The notes under the pieces are model-generated. The model worked only from the letters and a program-made list of their open reading frames with translations. It searched no databases and was not told the DNA's origin. The translations under genes and the position numbers were made by a program. Positions 13,339-23,331 of a DNA stretch of 64,000 nt are shown here, piece by piece (the first letter of the stretch is position 1; each line of letters starts with the position of its first letter). The stretch lies in contig RPFO01000167.1 in NCBI GenBank assembly GCA_009746045.1, forward strand, positions 849,431-913,430. Direction: 5' to 3'. The stretch comes from Mesostigma viride (taxonomy: Eukaryota; Streptophyta; Mesostigmatophyceae; Mesostigmatales; Mesostigmataceae).

Positions 13339-13895
13339 TGTGATGCCAGATCTCCTTTGCGGCCGTTCCGAGCTTGGCACTGGATTCGTTGTCCACATCG
13401 TCGCGTCGCTGCCGCAACACGATGTTTTCTGGCATCCGCGGGCTTTTGGTTCCCGCCGCACATTTGAAAGTGCTGTCCTCCGGCTTTTTGCCTTTGCACC
13501 GTGTGCAGTTCTTGGACGTTTGGAATCATGGCATGGCTAACGTGATGACTGACTAGCTAGACCTTTTCAGTGGTTTTCCATTTGCGGGTATTTCCTCGTA
13601 AATGGTGGGAGAGCGATCGCAGCAATGGTGCTCACCACTAGACACTCCCGGCCAGTTAGGCTAGAAACACACGCCCTGATCAAGCATGCTGTTTCCGGCC
13701 CCACCGTCTAGGTCATCTAGTCGCTCCACACGTAAGCCAGCCATAATTTCAATGCACAAGGATACACATTTCCATCACCATTCATCTTCATCATCCTGAA
13801 CGACTCGAAAACGCGGAAAAGATAACGGCAGGCTCGAGCTACCATGGTCCGGATTCTCCCGATTTCTGGCCTGCGCTGGTTGTCTCTTTGATATG
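13339..13895 (+). mobile_element. Dispersed element, copy 1 (inverted copy at 34352-34912)
   Basis: About 555 bp are almost identical to the reverse complement of 34352-34912. In this orientation the element ends GGTTGTCTCTTTG, the same end as the 37-nt insertions, with ATATG on both sides (about 13334-13338 and 13894-13898). The strand opposite this orientation reads as a short protein with CTRCKGKKPEDSTFK followed by a charged tail, suggesting a captured zinc-binding ORF. The element type is unresolved. Confidence 0.75.
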
Positions 13896-13934
13896 GCGGT
13901 ATGTCCAATGTTGGCCACTGCGTCGCCTAACAGG

Positions 13935-13971
13935 TTCTTACATGGTCGGCAAGGGCCTGACCATGTAAGAA
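13935..13971. other. Perfect 13-bp-stem hairpin
   Basis: TTCTTACATGGTC (13935-13947) and GACCATGTAAGAA (13959-13971) flank an 11-nt loop. No adjacent gene is recognised, so a terminator role is not claimed. Confidence 0.8.
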
Positions 13972-14104
13972 GATATCTCCCTGGCTGGCCAGTCCACAAG
14001 GAACCAGCACAGACCTCATCTGAATCAACCTGATTAATTAACTAACTACTTAATTCATTTATTAAACTCATGCCCCCATTAGGGAGTCAAGGAGCATTAG
14101 CTAA

Positions 14105-14410
14105 CCCCGATTAATTAATTAATTAATTAATTAAACACGTGCTCCTGTTGGGGAGTCACGGAGCACCGAAGTGCTTTTAATCCCTGTGTGTGCACAACAG
14201 GAGAAAGGGCAGAGACCCCCAGTCTCCTTCATGCCTAAGGCATGCCACAGCTGCATTCGGGAACGCTAGCTAAACGGACACGCTAACGATCCGGCAATCT
14301 GTGGGTGCAATAAGACCCATGTGAGCATGGCATAACACTAGGAGCGTGGGCAAGTAATCTCATCATAGCCAGGACGTAGCATGGCTGTACTAGGACTATA
14401 CCCCGATCAA
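14105..14410. repeat. Hairpin repeat family, copy 2
   Basis: A TTAATTAA tract is followed by stem GTGCTCC (14139-14145) / GGAGCAC (14160-14166) with a 14-nt loop, then 230 bp matching the 5-kb copy without its 37-nt insertion. A decayed copy of the hairpin precedes it at 14069-14097. The block runs directly into the (GGAT)n array. Confidence 0.85.
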
Positions 14411-15173
14411 TGGATGGATGGATGGATGGATGGATGGATGGATGGATGGATGGATGGATGGATGGATGGATGGATGGATGGATGGATGGATGGATGGATG
14501 GATGGATGGATGGATGGATGGATGGATGGATGGATGGATGGATGGATGGATGGATGGATGGATGGATGGATGGATGGATGGATGGATGGATGGATGGATG
14601 GATGGATGGATGGATGGATGGATGGATGGATGGATGGATGGATGGATGGATGGATGGATGGATGGATGGATGGATGGATGGATGGATGGATGGATGGATG
14701 GATGGATGGATGGATGGATGGATGGATGGATGGATGGATGGATGGATGGATGGATGGATGGATGGATGGATGGATGGATGGATGGATGGATGGATGGATG
14801 GATGGATGGATGGATGGATGGATGGATGGATGGATGGATGGATGGATGGATGGATGGATGGATGGGATGGATGGATGGATGGATGGATGGATGGATGGAT
14901 GGATGGATGGATGGATGGATGGATGGATGGATGGATGGATGGATGGATGGATGGATGGATGGATGGATGGATGGATGGATGGATGGATGGATGGATGGAT
15001 GGATGGATGGATGGATGGATGGATGGATGGATGGATGGATGGATGGATGGATGGATGGATGGATGGATGGATGGATGGATGGATGGATGGATGGATGGAT
15101 GGATGGATGGATGGATGGATGGATGGATGGATGGATGGATGGATGGATGGATGGATGGATGGATGGATGGATT
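14411..15173. repeat. (GGAT)n microsatellite, about 760 bp
   Basis: About 190 units, broken once by an extra G near 14864. It is followed immediately by a TTAATTAA tract. Confidence 0.98.
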
Positions 15174-15300
15174 AATTAATTAATTAATTAAAATCATAGC
15201 TCCGTTGGGAGCATATGTAACACATAGCCCTGAGAAAGGGGCATCTATGGGTTTGTAATACAATCAGGGCTACAACCTGCAGGTGGAGGATGTACAACTG
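15174..15300. repeat. TTAA tract, short hairpin and 100-bp repeat (partner at 16440-16545)
   Basis: After the TTAA tract, GCTCC-GTT-GGAGC forms a small hairpin related to the larger family. The next 100 bp (AACACATAG, CTGAGAAAGGGGCAT, GCTACAACCTGCA) match 16440-16545 with substitutions. Confidence 0.75.
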
Positions 15301-15666
15301 TCACCTGCTCTGGGTGCACAAGGTGCACCTGCACCGCCATGATGGTTCATGCCTCCTTAACAAGCACAGGCACCCAGGGGGGCTTGAGGAGAGGGCCTAG
15401 AAGGCCTGCATGACATATGGGGTGGAGGGTATGTGGCTAGGCTATAGCTGGTGTACACATGGCATCTCAGCAGAGAGTAACTCCCTGCATAGGCATCGCA
15501 TGGCTAAATTCTTAATGCATCATCCATGGGAGGTCCCATTGTAGGCTGGGCGCGGCTAGATACTGAAAGCATCATCCATGGGGGCCATTATGGGCGCACA
15601 TGCGCGTGGGCCACTTGCAAGGCTAAGCCTATCTAATCTACACTACTGGTATATTCCCTAGCCTGG

Positions 15667-15745
15667 AGTGGCAGGAGGGGCCTGCCAGGGCTTGTGGTCA
15701 ACGTGGATGACCGCCCCCCTCCAGTATACCGGCTTCCCCCCTGCA
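15667..15745 (-). pseudogene. Fragment of LINE ORF1-like C-terminus
   Basis: The minus strand encodes [14 protein letters not shown], which matches the KPKVYWRGGDLMIM region near the end of the 5.6-kb ORF1 remnant. Only about 25 residues are recognisable. Confidence 0.45.
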
Positions 15746-15750
15746 CGCAC

Positions 15751-15953
15751 ATGGATGGATGGATGGATGGATGGATGGATGGATGGATGGATGGATGGAT
15801 GGATGGATGGATGGATGGATGGATGGATGGATGGATGGATGGATGGATGGATGGATGGATGGATGGATGGATGGATGGATGGATGGATGGATGGATGGAT
15901 GGATGGATGGATGGATGGATGGATGGATGGATGGATGGATGGATGGATGGATG
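15751..15953. repeat. (GGAT)n microsatellite, about 200 bp
   Basis: About 50 uninterrupted GGAT units. Confidence 0.98.
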
Positions 15954-17346
15954 TCAGGCTTGTCTTACATGCATGATGCAGTGGAACTTTGGTGCTGGAG
16001 GGTTAATTGTGGCCCGGTCTGGTTTAGCTTCAGTGCTCTCATGGCGGCCTTCATTTGTAATTATTTGAATGCATGCCCATTGGGCCATGCATAGTGTATA
16101 TTTTTTACGCATGCACGCCCATTATGTATCGCTGGGTCCATCCCATCAATGCTTGTTTATTGCCAGGTCTGGTGTAAGTAAGTTAGTGCTATCTAGTCTA
16201 CAAAATCCTCACTACACTTCTCCCCAAAGCGCCCCTTCCGCTTTGGGGGAGGGGGCTTACCCACATGGGCTGGCGTGTGAGCCGGGACATTGGTCTTCCA
16301 CCTCTTCTTGTTCTGCATAGGAACAGAGAGCGAAGAAATGCGGTGTGGGGACCCCTTCTCGTGGTAATGCGTTACATGTACTCCCCACCGGGCTTTGCTC
16401 TTCATGGGTTCATAAAGACAACAATTATTCAGTAAGAATTTAATAAATTAGGAACATATATCCGTTGGGAGTCACTGTTACACATATACCTGAAAAGGGG
16501 CATATGATTTTAAATACATTCTGAGCTACAACCTGCACGTGCATGGGTTTAGTTAACTGGCACCTATACTAGAGGCCTGACATGGGGTGGAGCTTCAGTG
16601 CTTCCCCGCCTTCTCCTTCTCCCACACTGGGTGCTCCGCGTCCTTCTTCTCCGGCCCTGCCCATGGGTGCACCGGCCCCGCCTCCTCCTTCTCCTCTCGG
16701 GACGATTCGCGCTCCACGCATGGCTGCAGCATCAGTTAGCACGGGCAAGACATAGCAGTAACCGCGCTATTGCTGTTCTAGCACCAGCCTAGCAGACTGC
16801 CATGATCACTCAGCAAACCCACGACAGCTAAACCCTTGGCTGTCACAACCAGTCCATGCATCATTAAGTATGGGTACAGGGAAAGCTTCCCGCATATCCA
16901 TGGCCATATGGATGGCAGCAACACAACGACTTGCCCCCTAGCCCCCCGTGCACACACAAAAACGTGGGTCGTGGCTTCCACGCCCCATCCGCCATGCATG
17001 ACAGCGCGTACCTTACTCGCATTCACACCGGGCTGCATCCCAGCGCCGTTGCTGTCCCCATGTGACACGTCGGCTGATTAAGCAGACACACAGCAGAGTC
17101 TGATGTAAACCGCTAAACCCCAAACCCATGCAGACCACAGTCAAGGACGCGTGCATGTCAAGCCATGCCAATTGTGAACCGTACAGCAATTTACTTTTCA
17201 AGCCTGAAGAGGTGGATAGCAGATACTAGCCTGGAAGAGGTTACAGGGGCACATGTCCATTAGCGAGCGGAACAACACAGCATACACCCTACAAGCGTAC
17301 CGCACAATGTCCTCCTGCAATTGTCTGCAGATCTCCCAATGCCGCA
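15954..17346. other. Mostly unassigned; contains repeat copy at 16440-16545
   Basis: The segment 16440-16545 is a diverged copy of 15190-15300. The rest shows no recognisable protein, RNA gene or regular repeat. Confidence 0.5.
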
Positions 17347-17438
17347 GACATCTCCACTGCTCTCATGGCGATTGCAAATGCTTCATGCCGCTGACATCTC
17401 CACTGCTCTCATGGCGATTGCAAATGCTTGATGCCGCA
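17347..17438. repeat. 46-bp direct duplication
   Basis: The 46 bp starting GACATCTCCACTGCTCTCAT occur twice in tandem (17347 and 17393), just downstream of the minus-strand gene ending at 17509. Confidence 0.9.
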
Positions 17439-17508
17439 CCTCTGCTTACAGCAGAAAAGCTTCCTCCGGGCGAGGCACCTGACTGGAACCAACACCCATT
17501 CCTTGGCT

Positions 17509-18619
17509 TCACAACGTGGCCATGACAGCATCGTGAATCTGCTTCGCCAACGCCCACACTTCAGGACCCGCGCCCTGCACCGCCATGGCCACAGGCTGCA
17601 CCGCTGCAATCGATGCAGCATTCACTGCCTGCGCCGCACCATGTACTGCATGCACGAAAGCCAATCCTGGCTCGGTTATCATGGTCTTGCCCGATTCCTG
17701 CTGCTTCTTCTTCTTCGATGCGGTCATGCGCACTTTATACCCCTTCCTCTCCAAGCACGCCTTCAGCACCTGGCTCGTGCGGTGCTGAATATGCTTCTGA
17801 AGGCGCGCCTTCTAAACACGAAATGTTGGCAATGTATGATTCCCAAACGGCATGATAGGCACATAATCAGTCCCATTAATTGCTTTGCGGCAGTCAATGC
17901 ACCAGAACACCTGTTGAAAAAAGAAGGTTATGCGCGCTAGCGATTACCCGCGGCAAGAAGCAATCAACACGCCTCGCTAACAACTGCAACCACAATGTAA
18001 TTCATGACGGGCCACTCACCGCTACCCTGCTCTCCTGATTCAATGTCTCCCCATTCTCAAGGCCTCCATTGTAAACCTCTCCGTCTTCACCATCGTCATC
18101 GTCTTCCTCTTCCTCCACTCCGACGTATCCGTGTTTCCTTTTCCTAAGATACCTAGGGTTGTTCAAGTCGTATGTGCGGCGTTGGCACACTTCCAACAAA
18201 ATTTTGGCCGCCTCTACCCATTACCATTTATTCGTACTATCATAACATATCCAGGCGTTTGAAAAATCATTCCCTCGTTCGAACTTCTACCCCTGGGCGT
18301 CCATGACGAGGCAGTCACGACGGGACGCAGATGCACAAAAATAAAACAAGGCGACATCCCTTCAATCATTGACCAAAAAACAGAATACGCGCAGAACTTG
18401 GATTTCAACACCACGCACCCATTACCAGCGAGCACGGCTGGCCTGCAACCGCCATCATTTCATAACCAGAAGCCAGGGCCCACACTCCATCCCGTTACCT
18501 CATCTTCCACGCACGGCTTCCGCTGCTTCCCTCTGCTCTTTCGCATTCTCCGCCAGCAACCTCGCCTTCTCCTCGTCCAACAATCCACTAAGAATAAAAT
18601 CCCCTCTATTGGACGCCAT
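17509..18619 (-). CDS. Small nuclear-type protein of unknown function, spliced
   Basis: A minus-strand gene model is inferred from three coherent blocks. The ATG at 18619-18617 starts a Glu/Ala-rich, probably helical segment (MASNRGDFILSGLLDEEKAR onward). A second exon (about 18217-18020) encodes EVCQRRTYDLNNPRYLRKRK and an acidic run, ending at a consensus donor GTGAGT. The third starts after a pyrimidine-rich acceptor near 17910 with VFWCIDCRKAINGTDYVPI (CxxC pair), then a basic KARLQKHIQHR and SKKKKQQESGK region to the stop at 17509. One in-frame TAG (17814-17812) separates the last two parts, so it is either a pseudogene, a sequencing error or contains another small intron. The first donor is weak and its position is tentative. 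No family was recognised. Confidence 0.45.
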
Positions 18620-18879
18620 TCAGACGAACTTTGCTAGCGTCTTTTCACCGGCCCCAGCACACATAATCTATAGCCGCTTACTGACAACGGCCGACAACGA
18701 CAACTGCTGAATAGGCGAAAAAGGCTGATAACTACATTTTTATATTTCGCTGCATTTGCTAATAGACACGCACGTTCTCCCACTTCTCCATTACAATATA
18801 ATTATCCATCTGGCCGTGTACAGGCAAAGATCCCCGAAGTAACTTACTGAAACGTATCTTACAGCATCGGATCACTGGC

Positions 18880-19275
18880 ACCTAATCTACAGGTGGTAGA
18901 TTACCAACCAAGACCCGTCGCGGTAATTTACTCTGTCGGTAATGTACTACCAAAGATGTGCAGTCGTAACGTTACTCTTACTTACGGCTAGTAAAATTAC
19001 TACGTAGGATGATAGGTAGTAATGATTACGGCGTTGGATCTCACGCCTCGTATCTAGGTAGTAAGATAAGACCTCGTAATTTACGCCTCGGATCCTTTTT
19101 ACTACCCTCGGACGAAAAGTATAGTGATCCATCCATCCATCCATCCATCCATCCATCCATCCATCCATCCATCCATCCATCCATCCATCCATCCATCCAT
19201 CCATCCATCCATCCATCCATCCATCCATCGGGGTTAATGCTCCGTGACTCCCCAACGGGAGCACGAGTCTAATTA
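18880..19275 (-). repeat. Compound element: AT-rich module, (CCAT)n and hairpin
   Basis: Read on the minus strand: TTAATTAA tract, hairpin GTGCTCC/GGAGCAT (19264-19237), GGGTTAACCCCG-like spacer, about 100 bp of (GGAT)n (19229-19127), then ATCACTATACTTTTCG and the AT-rich module down to about 18.9 kb. The same order occurs at 6.6-7.7 kb, but there the tetranucleotide array is on the other strand relative to its flanks. Confidence 0.85.
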
Positions 19276-20680
19276 ATTAATTAAGGGGACGGGACACCCC
19301 CGAATTTTTTGGCGCCAAAAAATTCGCGCCGGAGCCGAAGGTCACAAATTTCACGTGCACGGTGCGCGCACCCCTTGCGGAAGTGGCCATGGCGACTGCG
19401 TTCAGGCGAAACTACCACACTAGGGCAGGCGAAATGCAAAACTTTTACTCGAATCTAAAAGGATATGAGTTTATGATGTTAGTTTGTGGCGGAAATCAGC
19501 TGGTTTACAATATCGCTGTTGTTTTTTTATGCCATCGGCATGGGGGGTAATCTGAATTTTTTGGTCGCGCGGAATGAAATAGAATTCATGATAGCGGCTG
19601 TAAAATAGCGGTTTTGGGGGCTGTTCTGACCTTGAAGCAGGCATTAATATCGGTTGCATCGAATTCTAAATCGAGCTGGTGCTTTTTGCCAGATTTTCGG
19701 CCATTATCGGTAAGTAATTGTTCAGACCTGCGCAGTGCGTGTCTGACCTGTCCATGGAAGAACGGCTGTTGTTGCGCGCCTGGGCGAGGGATTTACGAGG
19801 GCAAGGTACAGATTTGTCGCGAACGTTATCTGCTATCGGTGCTTTCTTCTATGAGCTCATCGTTCGAGGTTTTTTGCGTTCTTTTTGGGCAGTTTCCGCC
19901 AGCTAGCTCGCCGTCGCTTGCCGTTGTGTTGTCGAATACCTGGCAGCTTTAGATTGTTTTCGTTGATGTCGTGAGGGCCGCTTCAGTCGCAGCCTATAGC
20001 TCTTCGGGAAGGTATAAGGCATTTCATAAAACGTGTTCTGGCAAGGATGTTGTGCGTATGGACGCTTCTTGTTGTTTGAGAGTGACGCACCCTCTCCTCA
20101 CAGGCCGCAGCGGCATCACAGCGCTCATGCGGTGAAGGGCCGCCAATGGTTTCTTTGCATTTTATCGTGCAGGGATGGAAGTGTTATAGTGATGATGATG
20201 TTGGAGATATTGCATTTGTGTGACTGCATGTAGATAGCTGGCACCAATGGTTGTTTGAGCTTTCCTTTGTTATGATGATGTGACAAGACTACAATGTGCT
20301 GAGCCAACCATGGTTGACATGCATGACTGCATGCAAGCTATATATACCATGTTCTTACTTGGTTCCTTGCCCTCCATAGTCCCAGTTTGTCATCCATGCC
20401 GGGGAGGACAGTTTAGGAGGTGTTGTTGTGTTGATTAGCTTGGTTGGCATCAACCTTACACTCTAACCTGGGAGAAACATAGGAAATGCCGCTTAGGCAT
20501 GTTAGGGCTACCATCGTCAAGGCTATGCACATATTTACAAGGCTGGCCATGCTGGAGGGATGATGAAGACATATGAGGTGCGTGGCCACCCCTTGTACTT
20601 TGTAAACATACTCTGCATGGTTTTGGTGCATGTTGGATGGCATATTAAGTGGCACTGTGGGGTTACTAACTTACTGAGTG
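19276..20680. other. No assignable gene
   Basis: A short open frame at 19750-19906 (SMEERLLLRAWARDLRG and onward) is the most protein-like stretch but has no recognised family or clear splice partners. The remainder is unassigned. Confidence 0.35.
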
Positions 20681-20689
20681 GTCCTTAGC

Positions 20690-21190
20690 GCCTTGTCATG
20701 TGGTCATATAGGAAACCCATCAACTTGAGCAGTTCTTGTCGCAATGACACCCCACATTGAGCATGCGTTGCCGTCAGCGTGCAAGAGTTGATTATGTGTG
20801 CTTTGGTCAGTTTGCAGATGTCTTTGATGAAGAAGGAGGTGCTAGTGTGGCTAAATGGTTACTCTAATTTCCTTGTAGCGTCTACATGGGTGGCCGTCTT
20901 GGAATGGTTATAACTTGGGCAGTTCTTGTCAGAATGGCGTCAAACCTTGAACATAGGAGGTACCATATGTGCAGAGAATGGTAGTATGTGGTTTGGCCAG
21001 TTTTCATGAGGCTTAGATGTATAAAGGGGTGTTAGTGTGGTTAAATACTAGCTAAAACCTCCCTTAGCTTCGTCACAGGTGGCAATCTAGGAATATCCAT
21101 CAAATAGGGCTGCGCTTGTCAGAATGACCTGAAAATTTGGGGCTGCATGTCCCCCAACCTCTAGTATTTGGGAATATATGATTTGGCCCT
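20690..21190. repeat. Diverged tandem repeat, about 190 bp, 2.5 copies
   Basis: GCAGTTCTTGTCRSAATG, GTTTGGCCAGTTT-like and GGTGYTAGTGTGG words recur in order about every 190 bp. Copies differ by many substitutions and indels, so the duplication is old. Confidence 0.7.
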
Positions 21191-21689
21191 ATTCCATGTG
21201 TTTATGATTTGATAATTTTTTTTTTCATTAAAAAAGTACCCTTTTTGCGGGAAAATCCATCAATGTGTGTAAAACATGATTATTTTGTGCTCAAAATTAG
21301 GTAGCATTTCTCAAAAGTCAGGGAACTATATGGGAATATATGATTTGGTCCCAATATGTTTGCCCACTGCCCTAGGAAAAATGTGACTAGAATAGCGTCT
21401 TTTTCTATTTTTAGCGCGTTACCGGTGCCCTGTGGGGGCTAGTACCCCCCCCAAGTGGCTGGAAAATATTTTTTTTATCATATTAATGGTCCCCAATCAT
21501 CATTGGATTTTTAGCACATGCATAGGTATGGTTACATCAGATAGACTAGCTCATTGCATAGGTAGGTAGATACATCAGATAGACTAGCTGGCACCAAGCC
21601 CGCCCAGCCTGGGCGATATGTCCTCACCTGGCGTGCCCCCGGCCGCGCGCGGCAGGGCCGCCACCCGTGGACTTTTCGTGATAGACTCG

Positions 21690-21900
21690 GCATGGACATG
21701 TGCTACACTAGACGTGACGGGCTCACCCCCGGGCAGCCTCCTGGTTTGTCTGTAATATGGAGGCAGATGGTGCGCAAGGATAGATGGCAAGTAGTGATGA
21801 AGGAGACCACCCCCAAGCCTGTGGGGGCTCCGCGTGTGACCAAGTCTGGCATTCATAGCGATTCGGGCCGCGGTGCCCACACCCCTGTAACTAGGACCTA
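21690..21900 (+). pseudogene. Short conserved coding block (paralogue at 34130-34353)
   Basis: The plus strand encodes GLSVIWRQMVRKDRWQVVMK followed by PKPVGAPRV, matching LSVIWKKMMDKAKWAQVIED and PPPVGKRPRV at 34.2-34.3 kb in spacing and sequence. Both end shortly after with a stop. It probably derives from a repeated element's protein; the family was not recognised. Confidence 0.5.
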
Positions 21901-21934
21901 GATAGCTTATACCATCCATTCCATCCCATGTTCC

Positions 21935-22000
21935 GCTCCCACTGAGGGCTTATGCTCACGTGACGCAGTCACGTGTCTATTAATTAATTAATTAATTAAT
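21935..22000 (-). repeat. CACGTGAC hairpin and TTAA tract (inverted copy of 6620-6665)
   Basis: CACGTGAC (21957-21964) and GTCACGTG (21968-21975) flank GCA. The sequence before the palindrome and the TTAATTAA tract after it match 6.62-6.67 kb in reverse complement. Confidence 0.85.
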
Positions 22001-22044
22001 AGGTATGGTTTCCAGAAAAGTGCCCTTTAGGGGTGTCCCCTCCC

Positions 22045-22095
22045 CTTAATTAATTAATTAATTAATTAATTAATTAATTAGTTAATTAATTAATA
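22045..22095. repeat. (TTAA)n tract
   Basis: About 50 bp of TTAATTAA with one TTAG interruption. Confidence 0.9.
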
Positions 22096-22779
22096 CAAGG
22101 CGATCTGGGAGCACATATCCCCCACCGATCCGCCAAGACATTTTGGACCTGTGCCGTGGCAATGGTAAACGTACTTGCAAGAATTTCGCCCAGTTAAGTT
22201 TCCAGGACTCCCAGTCAGCATCGGTAATGTTAAGTGAGCATGTAATGTGATTCGGATATCGATTCGTCCATGTACGTGGCGCCGGACCCATGAAAGCAGG
22301 AACACTTAACTGGAGAATAAGGCAGATAATATTGCTCGCTATTGTACGGCTCATACCATACCAAGACCAAAAGCGGCTCCTACCAGACTATATCACCGGT
22401 TGACTATATCCTCAAACTGAGCTATCTTTGCCACACGGAGACTTCATCCATGGGGTTATGAACACTTGCATGACCACCATTCTTTCATGCATCAGCCACA
22501 CGCTGTTGACAGCAGAGGCTTGCGTCCACAACCAACGAGGGAGCCCGCGGGATGCATGTCGCCAATGTTCAGCCAACAACACCGGCCAATGGCAGTCCCT
22601 CCTTGCTGCAAGGAAAGGCCAGCGATGCCTCGAACAAGCCTTGGAAATGCCTTCAATAAAGCTGCCAGTGGTCATCATCAGCACCATCACCGTTATCGCT
22701 ATTGCCATCATCATGTCATGGTTCGGGTCGCTAACTTGAGCGGACTATCTGCAGCTCAGGCCATGCAGCCACCTCCGCC

Positions 22780-23165
22780 TCTCATCTCAGCATCCAACAT
22801 TTTCACAATCCAACCACCTTTCGTAGTCCTGCATCACTTGCCAGTCCTCGCCTCAAACTCATTATTCACTCGATGGCATTTTGCCCAGTACCCTGGCTGC
22901 GGCCCCTCACCATCCCTACAAAACAATATCCCGTAGTCCGCCACCTGCACGATTGATATATTTTCCGACCATCGACATTGCCTCATTCCTGTGCGGCTCA
23001 CGTGTCTTGATTTCAGCCGAAGTAGCCTCTGCCCCCTCGCATTCAAGCCCCTTATGCTGGCCTCCGTGTCCTCCTGTTGCCCCAGCCCCCGTTCCAGCCC
23101 CACTCTCTTTGCACACATCCCCCACCCTCGGCCCCCCATTCAAGGCCCCATTGTTTTCTGCCACT
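22780..23165 (-). CDS. Possible exon of an unrecognised protein
   Basis: On the minus strand, blocks such as VADYGILFCRDGEGPQPGYW, AKCHRVNNEFEARTGK and, in the next frame, VMQDYERWLDCE read as plausible protein spanning a frame change near 22834. The ARTGKVMQDYERW pattern loosely recalls Myb/SANT-like proteins of Harbinger transposons, but that is only a resemblance. No start, stop or splice sites could be fixed. Confidence 0.25.
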
Positions 23166-23331
23166 CGAGAAATCCCTGTATTTCAGCTGTTCACTGCAGG
23201 CATATTTTCCTTCTCCACCCCATTCCTCTAACATCCCCCCCCCCCCCCCCTAACTCACCCCCTTGCTCCAGCAGCTGCAGGCCTCCCCACCCACCCATAC
23301 CTACTCCAGGTGCCTTCCCCCCCCATCTAGT

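Noticed and set aside
17812-17814. Genetic-code change with TAG as a sense codon
   Set aside because: Only one case is visible, in an uncertain gene model; other genes use ordinary stops, so error, mutation or an intron is more likely.
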